From: Paenibacillus sp.
GTDB lineage: Bacteria > Bacillota > Bacilli > Paenibacillales > YIM-B00363
NCBI RefSeq assembly: GCF_031177825.1
Contig: NZ_JAPSKE010000007.1
Coordinates: forward strand, 1 to 64,000
Direction: 5' to 3'
DNA length: 64,000 nt
Shown: positions 50,089-59,294 of the stretch, piece after piece
How positions within the stretch are numbered: position 1 is the stretch's first letter
Layout of the letters: the number at the start of each line of letters is the position of its first letter
Translations under genes and position numbers: made by a program
The notes under the pieces: model-generated
Seen by the model: only the letters and a program-made list of their open reading frames with translations
Told to the model about the DNA's origin: nothing
Databases searched by the model: none

Positions 50089-50463
50089 ATGCTGGTCCCA
50101 GGGGAAATTCGCGCGGCGGCGGGCGACGTCGAGCTCGCCGCCGGCAGAACGCAGGCGGAAATTACGGTAGTGAATACGGGCGACCGACCGGTGCAGGTCG
50201 GCTCGCATGCGCACTTCTTCGAGGTGAACCGGGCGCTGCTGTTCGATCGGCTGAAGGCGTACGGCATGCGGCTCCATATCCCGTCCGGCACGGCCGTCCG
50301 GTTCGAGCCGGGCGAGGAGAAGCCGGTGACGCTCGTCGCGATCGGCGGGGCCCGGCTCGCTTACGGCATGAGCGGCATCGCGGCCGGCCCGGCGATCGCC
50401 GGCGAGCCGCTGCCGGACTACGTTGCGACGAGGCTTGAAGCGTGGGAGGGATCCGGGCCGTGA
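50089..50463 (+). CDS. ureB: Urease beta subunit UreB
   Basis: A 124-residue beta subunit: [17 protein letters not shown] at the start, [17 protein letters not shown] and [25 protein letters not shown] are diagnostic. Separate from UreA and UreC, as in most bacteria. GAGGAACGAG precedes ATG. Its stop overlaps the GTG of ureC. Confidence 0.96.
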   Translation: MLVPGEIRAAAGDVELAAGRTQAEITVVNTGDRPVQVGSHAHFFEVNRALLFDRLKAYGMRLHIPSGTAVRFEPGEEKPVTLVAIGGARLAYGMSGIAAGPAIAGEPLPDYVATRLEAWEGSGP

Positions 50464-52184
50464 CGAAGATGAGCCGCGCCGCCTACGCGAACATGTTCGG
50501 GCCGACGACGGGCGATGCCGTCCGTCTGGCCGACACGGACCTATGGGCGGTCATCGAGAAAGACTTCACCGTCTATGGCGACGAAATCAAATTCGGCGGC
50601 GGCAAGACGATACGCGACGGGATGGGGCAATCGTCCCGGGCGACGCGGTCGCAGGGCGGAGTGCTGGATACCGTGATTACGAATGCGACGGTCATCGATC
50701 ATTGGGGCATCGTGAAAGGGGACGTCGGCATCCGCGACGGGCGCATCGTCGCCGTCGGCAAGGCCGGCAACCCCGACATGATGGACGGGGTCGACCCGCG
50801 CCTCGTCGTCGGCGCCTCGACGGAGGTTATCGCGGGCGAAGGCAAGATCGTCACCGCGGGCGGCATCGACAGCCATATCCACTTCATCTGTCCGCAGCAG
50901 ATCGACGAGGCGCTTGCCTCGGGCGTGACGACGATGCTCGGCGGCGGCACGGGACCGGCGACGGGCACGAACGCGACGACGGTGACGCCGGGCGCGTGGC
51001 ATCTGCATCGGATGCTGGAGGCGGCCGAAGCGTTCCCGATGAATTTAGGATTCTTAGGTAAAGGCAACGCCTCCTTCGAGGAGCCGCTGCGGGAGCAGAT
51101 CGAAGCGGGCGCGATCGGGCTGAAGCTGCACGAGGATTGGGGCACGACGCCGGCGGCGATCGACGCGTGTCTGCGGGTGGCGGACGCGTACGACGTGCAG
51201 GTGGCGATCCATACGGACACGCTGAACGAATCCGGCTTCGTGGAAGACACGATCGCCGCGATTCGCGGACGCACGATTCACACGTACCATACGGAAGGTG
51301 CCGGCGGCGGGCACGCCCCGGACATTATCAAGATCGCGTCGCTGCCGAACGTGCTGCCGTCCTCGACGAATCCGACGCGCCCGTTCACGGTCAACACGAT
51401 CGAGGAGCATCTCGACATGCTGATGGTATGCCATCATCTCGACGCTTCGATCCCCGAGGACGTGGCGTTCGCGGATTCGCGGATTCGGCCGGAGACGATC
51501 GCGGCGGAGGACATCCTGCACGACCGCGGCGTGTTCAGCATGATTTCATCGGACTCGCAGGCGATGGGACGCGTCGGCGAGGTGCTCATTCGGACGTGGC
51601 AGACGGCGGATAAGATGAAGAAGCAGTTCGGCCCGTTGACGGCGCTGGGGGATATCGATGGCCGCGATAACGGCCGGATCAAGCGCTACGTCGCGAAGTA
51701 CACGATCAACCCGGCGATCGCGCACGGCATGTCGCACCTGGTCGGCTCGGTCGAGCCGGGGAAGTTCGCGGACCTCGTCCTGTGGAGTCCGGCGTACTTC
51801 GGCGTGAAACCGGACATGGTGCTGAAGGGCGGCGGCATCGCTTGGGCGCAGATGGGCGACCCGAACGCGTCGATCCCGACGCCGCAGCCGGTGTGGGGGC
51901 GGCCGATGTTCGGCGCCTTCGGCAAGATGCGGTACGCCACGAGCATCACGTTCGTCTCGCAAGCGGCATACGACGCGGGCGTGCATCGCGAGCTGGGGCT
52001 GCAGAAGCTGGTGGAACCGGTGCGGCGGTGCCGCGACGTGGGGAAGGCGGATATGATCCACAACGACGAGACGCCGCTCATCGAGGTGAACCCGGAGACG
52101 TACGAAGTTCGGGTGGACGGCGAGCATGTGACGTGCGAGCCCGCGGAGACGCTGCCGATGGCGCAGCGGTACTTCTTGTTTTGA
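50460..52184 (+). CDS. ureC: Urease alpha subunit UreC
   Basis: Catalytic subunit, 574 residues. Nickel ligands H139 and H141 (DSHIHF), the carbamylated lysine K222 (GLKLHEDWG), flap C324-H325 (MVCHHLD) and D365 (SSDSQAMGR) are all present, so an active enzyme is expected. GTG at 50460 overlaps the ureB stop (GTGA) and follows GGGAGGGAT. TTGA overlap with ureF at the end. Confidence 0.97.
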   Translation: MTKMSRAAYANMFGPTTGDAVRLADTDLWAVIEKDFTVYGDEIKFGGGKTIRDGMGQSSRATRSQGGVLDTVITNATVIDHWGIVKGDVGIRDGRIVAVGKAGNPDMMDGVDPRLVVGASTEVIAGEGKIVTAGGIDSHIHFICPQQIDEALASGVTTMLGGGTGPATGTNATTVTPGAWHLHRMLEAAEAFPMNLGFLGKGNASFEEPLREQIEAGAIGLKLHEDWGTTPAAIDACLRVADAYDVQVAIHTDTLNESGFVEDTIAAIRGRTIHTYHTEGAGGGHAPDIIKIASLPNVLPSSTNPTRPFTVNTIEEHLDMLMVCHHLDASIPEDVAFADSRIRPETIAAEDILHDRGVFSMISSDSQAMGRVGEVLIRTWQTADKMKKQFGPLTALGDIDGRDNGRIKRYVAKYTINPAIAHGMSHLVGSVEPGKFADLVLWSPAYFGVKPDMVLKGGGIAWAQMGDPNASIPTPQPVWGRPMFGAFGKMRYATSITFVSQAAYDAGVHRELGLQKLVEPVRRCRDVGKADMIHNDETPLIEVNPETYEVRVDGEHVTCEPAETLPMAQRYFLF

Positions 52185-52864
52185 GCCGCTGGGCGTACGC
52201 GCAGCTGCTCGACTCGGCGCTGCCGATCGGCGCCTTCTCCCACTCGTTCGGCCTCGAGACGGCCGTGCAGGAGGGCGTCGTCGCGACGCGCGCCGACGTC
52301 GGCGCGTATATTGCCGCCATGCTGCGGCAGTCGTGGGCGCCGATGGACCTCGCCGCCGTCAAGGCGGTGTACCGCTGGGGCGCCGCGGCCGGCGAATGGG
52401 AGCGCGTCTGGGCGCTCGACGAGCGGCTGCACGCGTCGCGCTTCGCCTTCGAGTCGCGCGACGGCGCGTTGAAGATGGGCCGCCGGCTGCTGCGTCTCGC
52501 CGCGGCCATGCATCCGGCGCTGGACTGGGCGCCGCTGGAGCGAGCCGTCCGCGAGGAGGCGTGCCCCGGGGCGCATCCGACGGTGCACGGATACGTCGCC
52601 TATCGGCTCGGCGTCTCCGAAGACGAGGCGGCGGAGGGATATTTGTACGCGTGCGCCACGCTTGCGGCGAACACGGCGCTCCGGCTCATGTCGATCGGCC
52701 AGACGGAGGCGCAGTCGCTGCTCGCGTCGCTGCTGCCGGTCGTCGGCGAAGCGTGGGCGTCGGTGCGGGACGACGATCCCGAGGCGTATTATTCGGCGAT
52801 GCCGGCGATGGACGGCTATATGATGCGGCACGAAGGGTTATACAGTCGGTTATTCATGTCGTGA
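52181..52864 (+). CDS. ureF: Urease accessory protein UreF
   Basis: Part of the UreDFG complex that delivers nickel and CO2 to apo-urease. [22 protein letters not shown] at the N-terminus is diagnostic. 227 residues, TTG start overlapping the ureC stop. The body is Ala/Arg-rich, matching the high GC. The end ([17 protein letters not shown]) is the conserved UreF C-terminus. Confidence 0.94.
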   Translation: MSRWAYAQLLDSALPIGAFSHSFGLETAVQEGVVATRADVGAYIAAMLRQSWAPMDLAAVKAVYRWGAAAGEWERVWALDERLHASRFAFESRDGALKMGRRLLRLAAAMHPALDWAPLERAVREEACPGAHPTVHGYVAYRLGVSEDEAAEGYLYACATLAANTALRLMSIGQTEAQSLLASLLPVVGEAWASVRDDDPEAYYSAMPAMDGYMMRHEGLYSRLFMS

Positions 52865-52931
52865 GTCGTACGCCCGCCGCGTCGATCATTCGGAACGTTA
52901 CTGGAAGAGATCATTCGAGGAGGAATTCGCT

Positions 52932-53603
52932 ATGTGCCAAGGACAAAACCATCACCATCACCCCGAGTGGGCGCCGACGAACGTCGCCGTCGCCCGCCCG
53001 CTGCGCATCGGCATCGGAGGGCCGGTCGGCTCGGGCAAGACGGCGCTCGTGGAGCGGCTCGCTCGGAGCTTGAACGGCAAGTACAGCATCGCGGTCATTA
53101 CGAACGACATCTACACGAAGGAAGACGCGCGCATTCTGGCGAACACCGAGGTGCTGCCGGAGGAGCGCATTATCGGCGTGGAGACGGGCGGCTGTCCGCA
53201 CACGGCGATCCGGGAGGATGCGTCGATGAATTTCGAAGCGATTTCCGAGCTGGAGGAGCGATTCCCGAAACTCGACATGATCTTCATCGAGAGCGGCGGG
53301 GACAATTTGGCGGCGGCCTTTTCCCCGGAATTGGTGGATCGGTTCATCTATATTATCGACGTGGCGCAGGGCGAGAAAATTCCGCGCAAAGGCGGGCCGG
53401 GCATTATTCGCTCGGACTATCTCGTCATCAACAAAATCGACCTCGCCCCGCATGTGCGCGCTTCGCTGCAGGTGATGGAGGACGACACGAAGCGGATGCG
53501 CGGCGAACGGCCATACGTGTTTACGAATTTGTTCAGCGGCGAAGGGCTCGATCGGCTCGTGCATTGGGTGGAGCATCAGTACGAGGATGCTTTACGCGCC
53601 TAA
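52932..53603 (+). CDS. ureG: Urease accessory GTPase UreG
   Basis: GTPase that powers nickel insertion. P-loop G30-PVGSGKT, the metal-binding C88-P-H90, and NKIDLAPHV for base recognition. The N-terminus has [12 protein letters not shown], an extra metal-binding stretch that may partly make up for the missing UreE. 223 residues. GAGGAGG precedes the ATG. Overlaps ureD by 17 bases. Confidence 0.96.
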   Translation: MCQGQNHHHHPEWAPTNVAVARPLRIGIGGPVGSGKTALVERLARSLNGKYSIAVITNDIYTKEDARILANTEVLPEERIIGVETGGCPHTAIREDASMNFEAISELEERFPKLDMIFIESGGDNLAAAFSPELVDRFIYIIDVAQGEKIPRKGGPGIIRSDYLVINKIDLAPHVRASLQVMEDDTKRMRGERPYVFTNLFSGEGLDRLVHWVEHQYEDALRA

Positions 53604-54483
53604 GGCCGCCGGCGTCGGCGTCGGCTTCGGCGTCGCATCCGAGCTGCGGGCGGACTTCCGCCTGCGCGGCTCGCGGACGGCGTTGACGGACGCGTATTTC
53701 ACGTCGCCGCTGAAGCTGACGAAGACGTTCCCGGTCGAAGGGGCGGACGGCGGCGTCTCGGCGACCGTCATGGACGTGTCGCCGGGACTGATGGACGGGG
53801 ACGACTACGCGTTGACGTGGTCGATCGGGGACGGCTGCAGCGTCGGCGTGACGACGCAGTCGTACGCGAAGGCGCACCCGTCCCCGCGGTTCGGCGCGAA
53901 GCAGACGACGACGATCGCCGTCGGTTCGGGCGCGTCGCTCGTCTACGCGCCGCAGCCGACGATGCTGTACGCGGACGCGGCGTTCGCGTCCCGGACGCGC
54001 GTCGAGCTCGCGGACAACGCGACGCTGCTCTTGTTCGACACGCTGTGCGCGGGGCGCGTCCATTACGGCGCGGACGGCGAGGCGTTCCGCTACCGCTCGT
54101 TCGAGAGCGACCTGCTCGTCACCGCGCAGGGGCGCGTCGCGGCGGCCTCGCGGGTGCGGCTCGCCCCGGCCGAGCAGTCGCTTCAAGCGATCGGCGCGTT
54201 CGAGGGCGACACGCACGTCGGCGCGCTGTACGCCTTCGGGCCGTTCGCGGGCCGCGGGGCGGCGGAGGCGATGGCAGTTCAAGCTTCGGCGCTGACGCTC
54301 GGCGGCGCCGGCCTTCGCTGCGGCGTAAGCGCGCTGGCGCGGTACGGCGTCGCGGCGGTGGCGTCGGGGCGGTCCGCGTGGGCGGTGCACGAGGCGCTGC
54401 TGCGCATTGGCCGCGCGTTCGCGGCGTACGCCGACGCGTATGCGCCTCCCGCTTGCGCGCGTCTCGCTTGGCCGTTACAATAG
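53587..54483 (+). CDS. ureD: Urease accessory protein UreD (UreH)
   Basis: Scaffold of the activation complex, 298 residues. [50 protein letters not shown] and [27 protein letters not shown] are family features. Last gene of the operon; gene order ABCFGD without E. Starts within the end of ureG. Confidence 0.93.
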   Translation: MLYAPKAAGVGVGFGVASELRADFRLRGSRTALTDAYFTSPLKLTKTFPVEGADGGVSATVMDVSPGLMDGDDYALTWSIGDGCSVGVTTQSYAKAHPSPRFGAKQTTTIAVGSGASLVYAPQPTMLYADAAFASRTRVELADNATLLLFDTLCAGRVHYGADGEAFRYRSFESDLLVTAQGRVAAASRVRLAPAEQSLQAIGAFEGDTHVGALYAFGPFAGRGAAEAMAVQASALTLGGAGLRCGVSALARYGVAAVASGRSAWAVHEALLRIGRAFAAYADAYAPPACARLAWPLQ

Positions 54484-54525
54484 GGGCACTTACGTCTGCC
54501 GGTATGGGGAGAGGGCCTCGATTCT

Positions 54526-55326
54526 ATGTTCATAGCGCATTCGCATCTATCTTTAACCGAAGATATTTATTACCCGTTCGCCTGCGAGGAGTGGCTGTGC
54601 CGCGAAGCGGGCGAAGACCGCGTGCCCGTTCCGGCCGTCCATCTGTGGCGGCATGAGCGGGCTTTCGTGTTGGGACTGCGCGACAGCCGCCTGCCGAACG
54701 CGGCCGCCGCGATGGATTGGCTGGAGCGGGAGGAAGGCTACCGCGTCATGGTGCGCAATTCCGGCGGCGCCGCGGTGCCGCTCGATCTCGGCGTCGTGAA
54801 CGTGACGCTCCTTCGACGCGGGGCGCCGGGCCGGCTCGATATGAACGCCGACTTCCGGCTGATGGCGGGACTGCTCGCCGGCACGCTGGAGCCGTTCGGA
54901 ATCGCGTTCGACACGGGCGAGGTCGAAGGCTCGTACTGCCCCGGCGAATACGACCTTAGCGTCGGCGGGCGCAAGTTTTGCGGGCTGGCGCAGCGGCGGC
55001 GGCAGCGCGCCTACGCGGTGCAGGCGTTCGTCAACGCCGAAGGCGACGCCGCGGCGCGCGCTAAGCTCGTGCGCGAGTTTTACCGCCGCGCGGGCGGCGC
55101 GGGGCTCGACGTGCGCGCCGGCGTCATGGGCAGCTTGACCGAGCTGCATCCGGGCTTCCCGGGCGCCGAGAGTTGGCTGCGCTCGCTCGCGGCGTCGTTC
55201 GGCGAGGCGGAGCCGATGCCGCCCGCCGGCGCGTCCGCCGCGCGCGATATCGCCGCCGGGCTGCGCGCCCGTTACGATCCGCGCGAAGCGCGAGGGCAGG
55301 ACGATAGGAAAGGACGAGAGCAATGA
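54526..55326 (+). CDS. lipL: Octanoyl-[GcvH]:protein N-octanoyltransferase LipL
   Basis: Moves octanoyl from GcvH to E2 subunits in lipoate assembly, as in B. subtilis. VMVRNSGGAAVPLDLGVVNVTLL and EGSYCPGEYDLSVGGRKFCGLAQRR carry the acyl-binding region and the active-site cysteine of LipL (SYCPG); LplA ligases differ there. 266 residues. The stop overlaps the start of cutC (ATGA). Confidence 0.87.
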   Translation: MFIAHSHLSLTEDIYYPFACEEWLCREAGEDRVPVPAVHLWRHERAFVLGLRDSRLPNAAAAMDWLEREEGYRVMVRNSGGAAVPLDLGVVNVTLLRRGAPGRLDMNADFRLMAGLLAGTLEPFGIAFDTGEVEGSYCPGEYDLSVGGRKFCGLAQRRRQRAYAVQAFVNAEGDAAARAKLVREFYRRAGGAGLDVRAGVMGSLTELHPGFPGAESWLRSLAASFGEAEPMPPAGASAARDIAAGLRARYDPREARGQDDRKGREQ

Positions 55327-56009
55327 TCATCGAAGTGATCGCGATCCGCGCGGGAGACGTCGAAGCGGCATGCAAATTCGGAGCGGACCGCATCGAATTG
55401 GTGACGGGGATCGCGGAGGGCGGACTTACGCCGAGCGCCGGGCTGATCGAACGCGCGGTTCGAACGGCGAGCGTTCCCGTGAACGTCATGCTGCGGCCTC
55501 ACAGTCAATCGTTCGTCTACGGCGAGGAGGATTACAAGGTGCTCCTTCGGGACCTGAACGTCATTCGCGAAGCCGGGGCGGCCGGGTTCGTCTTCGGGGC
55601 GTTGACCGAAGACGGCGAGATCGACAGAGCGGGGCTGGAACGAGTTTTGGAGGAAGCGGGCGGCCTGGACATGACGTTCCACCGGGCGTTCGACGAAATC
55701 GAAGATCAGGAGGCCGCCTTGCGGACATTGGCGTTATATCCGCAGATCAAGCGCGTGTTGACCTCGGGCGGGAAGCGGCCCGCGCCGGAGGCGATTCCGC
55801 GAATCCGCCGGCTCTCCCGCTTAGGGGACGAGGTGGGCTTGCCGATTTTGGCCGGTCACGGCTTGAAGCCGGACACCGTCGGTTCCTTCGTCGCGTCCGC
55901 CGGCGTGCGCGAGGTGCATTTCGGCTCGGGCGTCCGCGAGAACGGCAGCTTCGATCGTCCGATCGATCCGGAGCGAATGCGCGCGGCACGTCGGAATCTA
56001 GGCTCGTAG
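55323..56009 (+). CDS. cutC: CutC-family protein
   Basis: A TIM-barrel protein of 228 residues, long linked to copper homeostasis though its true function is uncertain. GADRIELVTGIAEGGLTPSAGLIERAV, VNVMLRPHSQSFVYGEEDYKVLLRDL, MTFHRAFDEIEDQEAAL and VREVHFGSGVRENGSF are diagnostic. Coupled to lipL by ATGA; an unusual partner. Confidence 0.93.
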   Translation: MIIEVIAIRAGDVEAACKFGADRIELVTGIAEGGLTPSAGLIERAVRTASVPVNVMLRPHSQSFVYGEEDYKVLLRDLNVIREAGAAGFVFGALTEDGEIDRAGLERVLEEAGGLDMTFHRAFDEIEDQEAALRTLALYPQIKRVLTSGGKRPAPEAIPRIRRLSRLGDEVGLPILAGHGLKPDTVGSFVASAGVREVHFGSGVRENGSFDRPIDPERMRAARRNLGS

Positions 56010-56032
56010 AAAATCGCGAAGTCCGCGATTTT
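56010..56032 (+). terminator. Terminator of lipL-cutC
   Basis: AAAATCGCG-N5-CGCGATTTT; the T run is part of the stem. Confidence 0.55.
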
Positions 56033-56112
56033 CGTCCATTGCGTCGCGAAGGCGATTCCGATTATAAATAAGTATCGATTCAACGAATACGCCGAACGGG
56101 GAGACTCCGGAC

Positions 56113-57111
56113 ATGGAAGTACGATTAGTAGAAGAATATCGCGGCGAAACGCTGGAAAACATTCATTACGGTCACGTCTGCGTGATCGACGATACCGGGA
56201 AGGTCGTTCTGCGCGCGGGAGACCCGGACTGGGTCACTTATATGCGATCGGCGGCGAAGCCGTTCCAAGCGATTCCGGCGTTCGTGCGCGGCATCGACGA
56301 GACATTCGGATTGACGGATCGGGAGCTGACGCTGCTGACCGCCTCGCACCGCGCCGAAGCGTCCCATGTGGAAGCGCTCGAATCCATGCTCGCGAAGATC
56401 GGCGTCGCGGAGGAATGCTTGGTTTGCGCGGAGACGTACCCCTTAAGCGCGCAGGCGCGGGATGCGCTCGTGATGGCCGGGAAGTCCAAGCGGCGCTTAT
56501 ACCATAACTGCTCCGGCAAACATCTGGGCGTATTGGCGCTGTGCAAGGCGATGGGATACGACACGGCGGGGTACGAGGAGCCTTCGCATCCGGCGCAGCG
56601 CGAAATTTTGCAGGCTGTCTCGATGTTCTCGGGCGTCAAGGAAGCGGACATTCGGCTCGGCACGGACGGCTGCGGCTTTCCGGTGTTCGCGCTGCCGCTT
56701 CGAAGCATCGCCGCGATGTTCTTGAAGCTGGCGTGCCCGGATCTGCTTCCGGACGAAGTATCGAGGCGGGCGGCGACGGAGATCGGACGGGTCATGAACG
56801 CGCAATCCGATATGGTGTCGGCTCCGTGGTTCATCTGCTCCAATCTGTTGAAGGACCCGAACATCGTCGCGAAGGGCGGCGCCAAAGGCGTATACGGCTT
56901 CGGACTCCGGAAGGAGCGCCTCGCGGTCGCCTTGAAGGTGCTGGACGGCTCCGAGGACGAATGGCCGATCGTCATCGCTTCCGTCCTGGAGCAGATCGGG
57001 TACGGCAACCGGGAGACGATCGAACGGATGTACCGATTAACGCCGAAGGAGATTAAGAACGATGCCGGCCTCGTCGTCGGCAGCAACCGAGCGGTCTTTA
57101 CCTTGCGCTGA
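56113..57111 (+). CDS. L-asparaginase, Rhizobium type (asparaginase II family)
   Basis: A 332-residue asparaginase of the serine-beta-lactamase-like group first described in Rhizobium etli. MRSAAKPFQAIPAFV, LTASHRAEASHV, HNCSGKHLGVLALC and LGTDGCGFPVFALPL are the core motifs, with two SxxK-like serines and a conserved Cys. It should release ammonia from asparagine, which fits the nitrogen theme upstream, though no GlnR box was found before it. Confidence 0.88.
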   Translation: MEVRLVEEYRGETLENIHYGHVCVIDDTGKVVLRAGDPDWVTYMRSAAKPFQAIPAFVRGIDETFGLTDRELTLLTASHRAEASHVEALESMLAKIGVAEECLVCAETYPLSAQARDALVMAGKSKRRLYHNCSGKHLGVLALCKAMGYDTAGYEEPSHPAQREILQAVSMFSGVKEADIRLGTDGCGFPVFALPLRSIAAMFLKLACPDLLPDEVSRRAATEIGRVMNAQSDMVSAPWFICSNLLKDPNIVAKGGAKGVYGFGLRKERLAVALKVLDGSEDEWPIVIASVLEQIGYGNRETIERMYRLTPKEIKNDAGLVVGSNRAVFTLR

Positions 57112-57126
57112 TACGAGAAAATCGCG

Positions 57127-57153
57127 ACCCTTGCCCGACGGGCAAGGGTTTTT
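57127..57153 (+). terminator. Terminator of the asparaginase gene
   Basis: ACCCTTGCC-N5-GGCAAGGGT followed by TTTT. Confidence 0.9.
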
Positions 57154-57228
57154 CGCGCTTCGCGAAAATGGGGACGTCGGCGAAAGACGTCGACGGCTTC
57201 GCCCCCTGCGGTGTGGGAAATTCGCCTC

Positions 57229-57275
57229 CGTGGGCGAAATGCATCGCGGCCGCGCCGTGGGACAAATGCATCGCG
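57229..57275 (+). repeat. Two 20-base direct repeats upstream of the second sugar locus
   Basis: CGTGGG-N2-AAATGCATCGCG occurs at 57229-57248 and again at 57256-57275, identical except for the two N. The copies are 27 bases apart and lie 92 bases before the permease start; they may bind the AraC-type regulator of the locus. Confidence 0.6.
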
Positions 57276-57366
57276 CGATCCATATTGACACTGGAACGCT
57301 CCGTCCGAATCGAGTATCGTTCAACTCAATCGATCGACACCAAATAAGGACTGGAGGGGCGACCGC

Positions 57367-58320
57367 TTGAAGGAGACGATCATCGTCCGCCGCGTTCCCG
57401 GCCGCCGGAAGCCGGCGAAGGGGATATCCTGGACGCTACTGAAGAAAAGCAAGTATTACTATTTGATGTTTGCGATTCCGCTGCTGTATTTCCTAACGTT
57501 CGATTACATTCCGATGTTCGGCATCCTGATCGCGTTCAAGGACTACAGCGTATTCGACGGCATCCTCGGCAGCGAGTGGGTCGGACTCGCGTATTTTCAA
57601 GAGTTTCTAACCGATCCGTACTTTTACAGAATCTTGCGCAATACGCTCTTGATCGGCTTGTATCAAATCGCGTTCGCGTTCCCGGCGCCGATCGTGCTGG
57701 CCTTGTTATTGAACGAGCTGCGTCACGAGAAATTCAAGCGCTTCGTCCAAACCGTGTCGTATATGCCGCACTTCTTATCGACCGTCGTCGTCTGCGGCAT
57801 TCTGGTCAACTTCTTGTCGTACGACGGGCTCGTCAACCAAGCGTTAGGTTTCTTCGGCATCGAAAACATTCATTTCCTTATGATCCCGGAATGGTTCCGA
57901 ACGATTTACATCGGCTCGGGGATCTGGCAAGGAATCGGCTGGGGTTCGATCATCTATCTGGCCGCGCTGACCGCCATCGATCCGCAGCTGTACGACGCGG
58001 CCAAAATCGACGGAGCGAACCGATGGAAGCAGATGCGGCACGTGACGCTGCCCGGCATCGCCCCGACGATCGTCATCATGCTGCTGTTCAGCATCGGGGC
58101 GATTATGTCGGTGTCGTTCGAGAAGGTGCTGCTGCTGCAAAACGGCGCGAACTTCGATACGTCGGACATCATCTCCACCTATGTGTATCGAAGAGGTCTG
58201 GTATCGACCGACTTCAGCTACGCGACGGCCGTCGGACTGTTTAATTCCGTCGTCGCGTTATTCTTCCTGACCCTAGGGAACTACATTAGCAAGAAAGTCA
58301 GCGAAACGAGTCTGTGGTAA
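57367..58320 (+). CDS. Sugar ABC transporter permease, LplB type (second locus)
   Basis: A 317-residue permease with a basic N-terminal tail (RRVPGRRKPAKG), then about six transmembrane segments starting YYLMFAIPLLYFLTFDYIPMFGILIAFKDYS. EAA loop YDAAKIDGANRWKQMRH. TTG start after TGGAGGGG. First gene of a permease-permease-binding protein-regulator set. Only family-level similarity to the permease at 7208. Confidence 0.92.
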   Translation: MKETIIVRRVPGRRKPAKGISWTLLKKSKYYYLMFAIPLLYFLTFDYIPMFGILIAFKDYSVFDGILGSEWVGLAYFQEFLTDPYFYRILRNTLLIGLYQIAFAFPAPIVLALLLNELRHEKFKRFVQTVSYMPHFLSTVVVCGILVNFLSYDGLVNQALGFFGIENIHFLMIPEWFRTIYIGSGIWQGIGWGSIIYLAALTAIDPQLYDAAKIDGANRWKQMRHVTLPGIAPTIVIMLLFSIGAIMSVSFEKVLLLQNGANFDTSDIISTYVYRRGLVSTDFSYATAVGLFNSVVALFFLTLGNYISKKVSETSLW

Positions 58321-58333
58321 GGGGGGACGATCC

Positions 58334-59209
58334 GTGAAGACCAACGATGCGGGAAGCAAGCTGTTCGACATGGCGAATATCGCCCTCATGCTGGGGCTCG
58401 TGTTCGTCACGTTTTATCCGATTTACTACCTCTTTATCGTGTCCGTCAGCGACGGAAACGCGGTCATGCGCGGCGAGGTCGCCTTCTGGCCGATCCAGAT
58501 GAATTGGAGCACGTATAGTCTGCTATTCGAGGATCCGTCGATCCTCCGATCGTATGCGAACACGATTCTATACACGGTCGTGGGCACGACGATCAACGTC
58601 GTTTGCACGGCGATGTGCGCCTATCCGTTATCGAAGCCGCATTTCTACGGCAGAGGCTTCTTCACGCTGCTCATCGTCGTTACGATGTTTTTCAGCGGCG
58701 GACTGATTCCTTCCTATTTGCTCGTGCAGAAGCTCGGAATGCTGAACACGATGTGGGCGCTCGTGCTCCCCGGGGCGATCAGCGTGTGGAACATGATCAT
58801 CATGCGCACCTTTTTTCAAGGCATTCCTAACGAGCTGTACGAATCCGCCGAAATGGACGGCGCGAACGAGCTGGTGTCACTGATCCGAATCACGCTGCCG
58901 TTGTCGAAGGCGATTATGGCGACGATGGGGTTGTTTTATGCCGTCGGCCATTGGAACAGCTTCTTCGGAGCCATGATTTACCTTGACGACAAGGATAAGT
59001 TTCCGCTGCAGATCATCCTGCGGAATATGGTCGTGCTCGGGGAGATGTCCGGGCAAACCCAAGAAATCGGCGGCATCTACAGCGCCGTCACCGCGACGAA
59101 CATTAAATACGCCGTCATCATCGTCGCCGTCGTTCCGATCCTCTTGGTATATCCGTTCATCCAGAAGTATTTCGTCAAAGGCGTCATGATCGGTTCGTTG
59201 AAGGGGTAA
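58334..59209 (+). CDS. Sugar ABC transporter permease, YtcP type (second locus)
   Basis: A 291-residue partner permease. EAA loop YESAEMDGANELVSLIRI, end IQKYFVKGVMIGSLKG. GTG start with GGGGGGA. 13 bases after the first permease. Confidence 0.92.
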   Translation: MKTNDAGSKLFDMANIALMLGLVFVTFYPIYYLFIVSVSDGNAVMRGEVAFWPIQMNWSTYSLLFEDPSILRSYANTILYTVVGTTINVVCTAMCAYPLSKPHFYGRGFFTLLIVVTMFFSGGLIPSYLLVQKLGMLNTMWALVLPGAISVWNMIIMRTFFQGIPNELYESAEMDGANELVSLIRITLPLSKAIMATMGLFYAVGHWNSFFGAMIYLDDKDKFPLQIILRNMVVLGEMSGQTQEIGGIYSAVTATNIKYAVIIVAVVPILLVYPFIQKYFVKGVMIGSLKG

Positions 59210-59294
59210 CGCAACGGGTTCGTTGTTCTCCGCCCGATTCGTCCGGCTGCGGAGGCGTCGACATAAACCAAACATTCGAAGGGAGAAGTTGAAT

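Noticed and set aside
53817-54656. 279-residue plus-strand frame inside ureD
   Set aside because: Alternative-frame shadow, Arg/Gly-rich, overlapping confirmed ureD and lipL.
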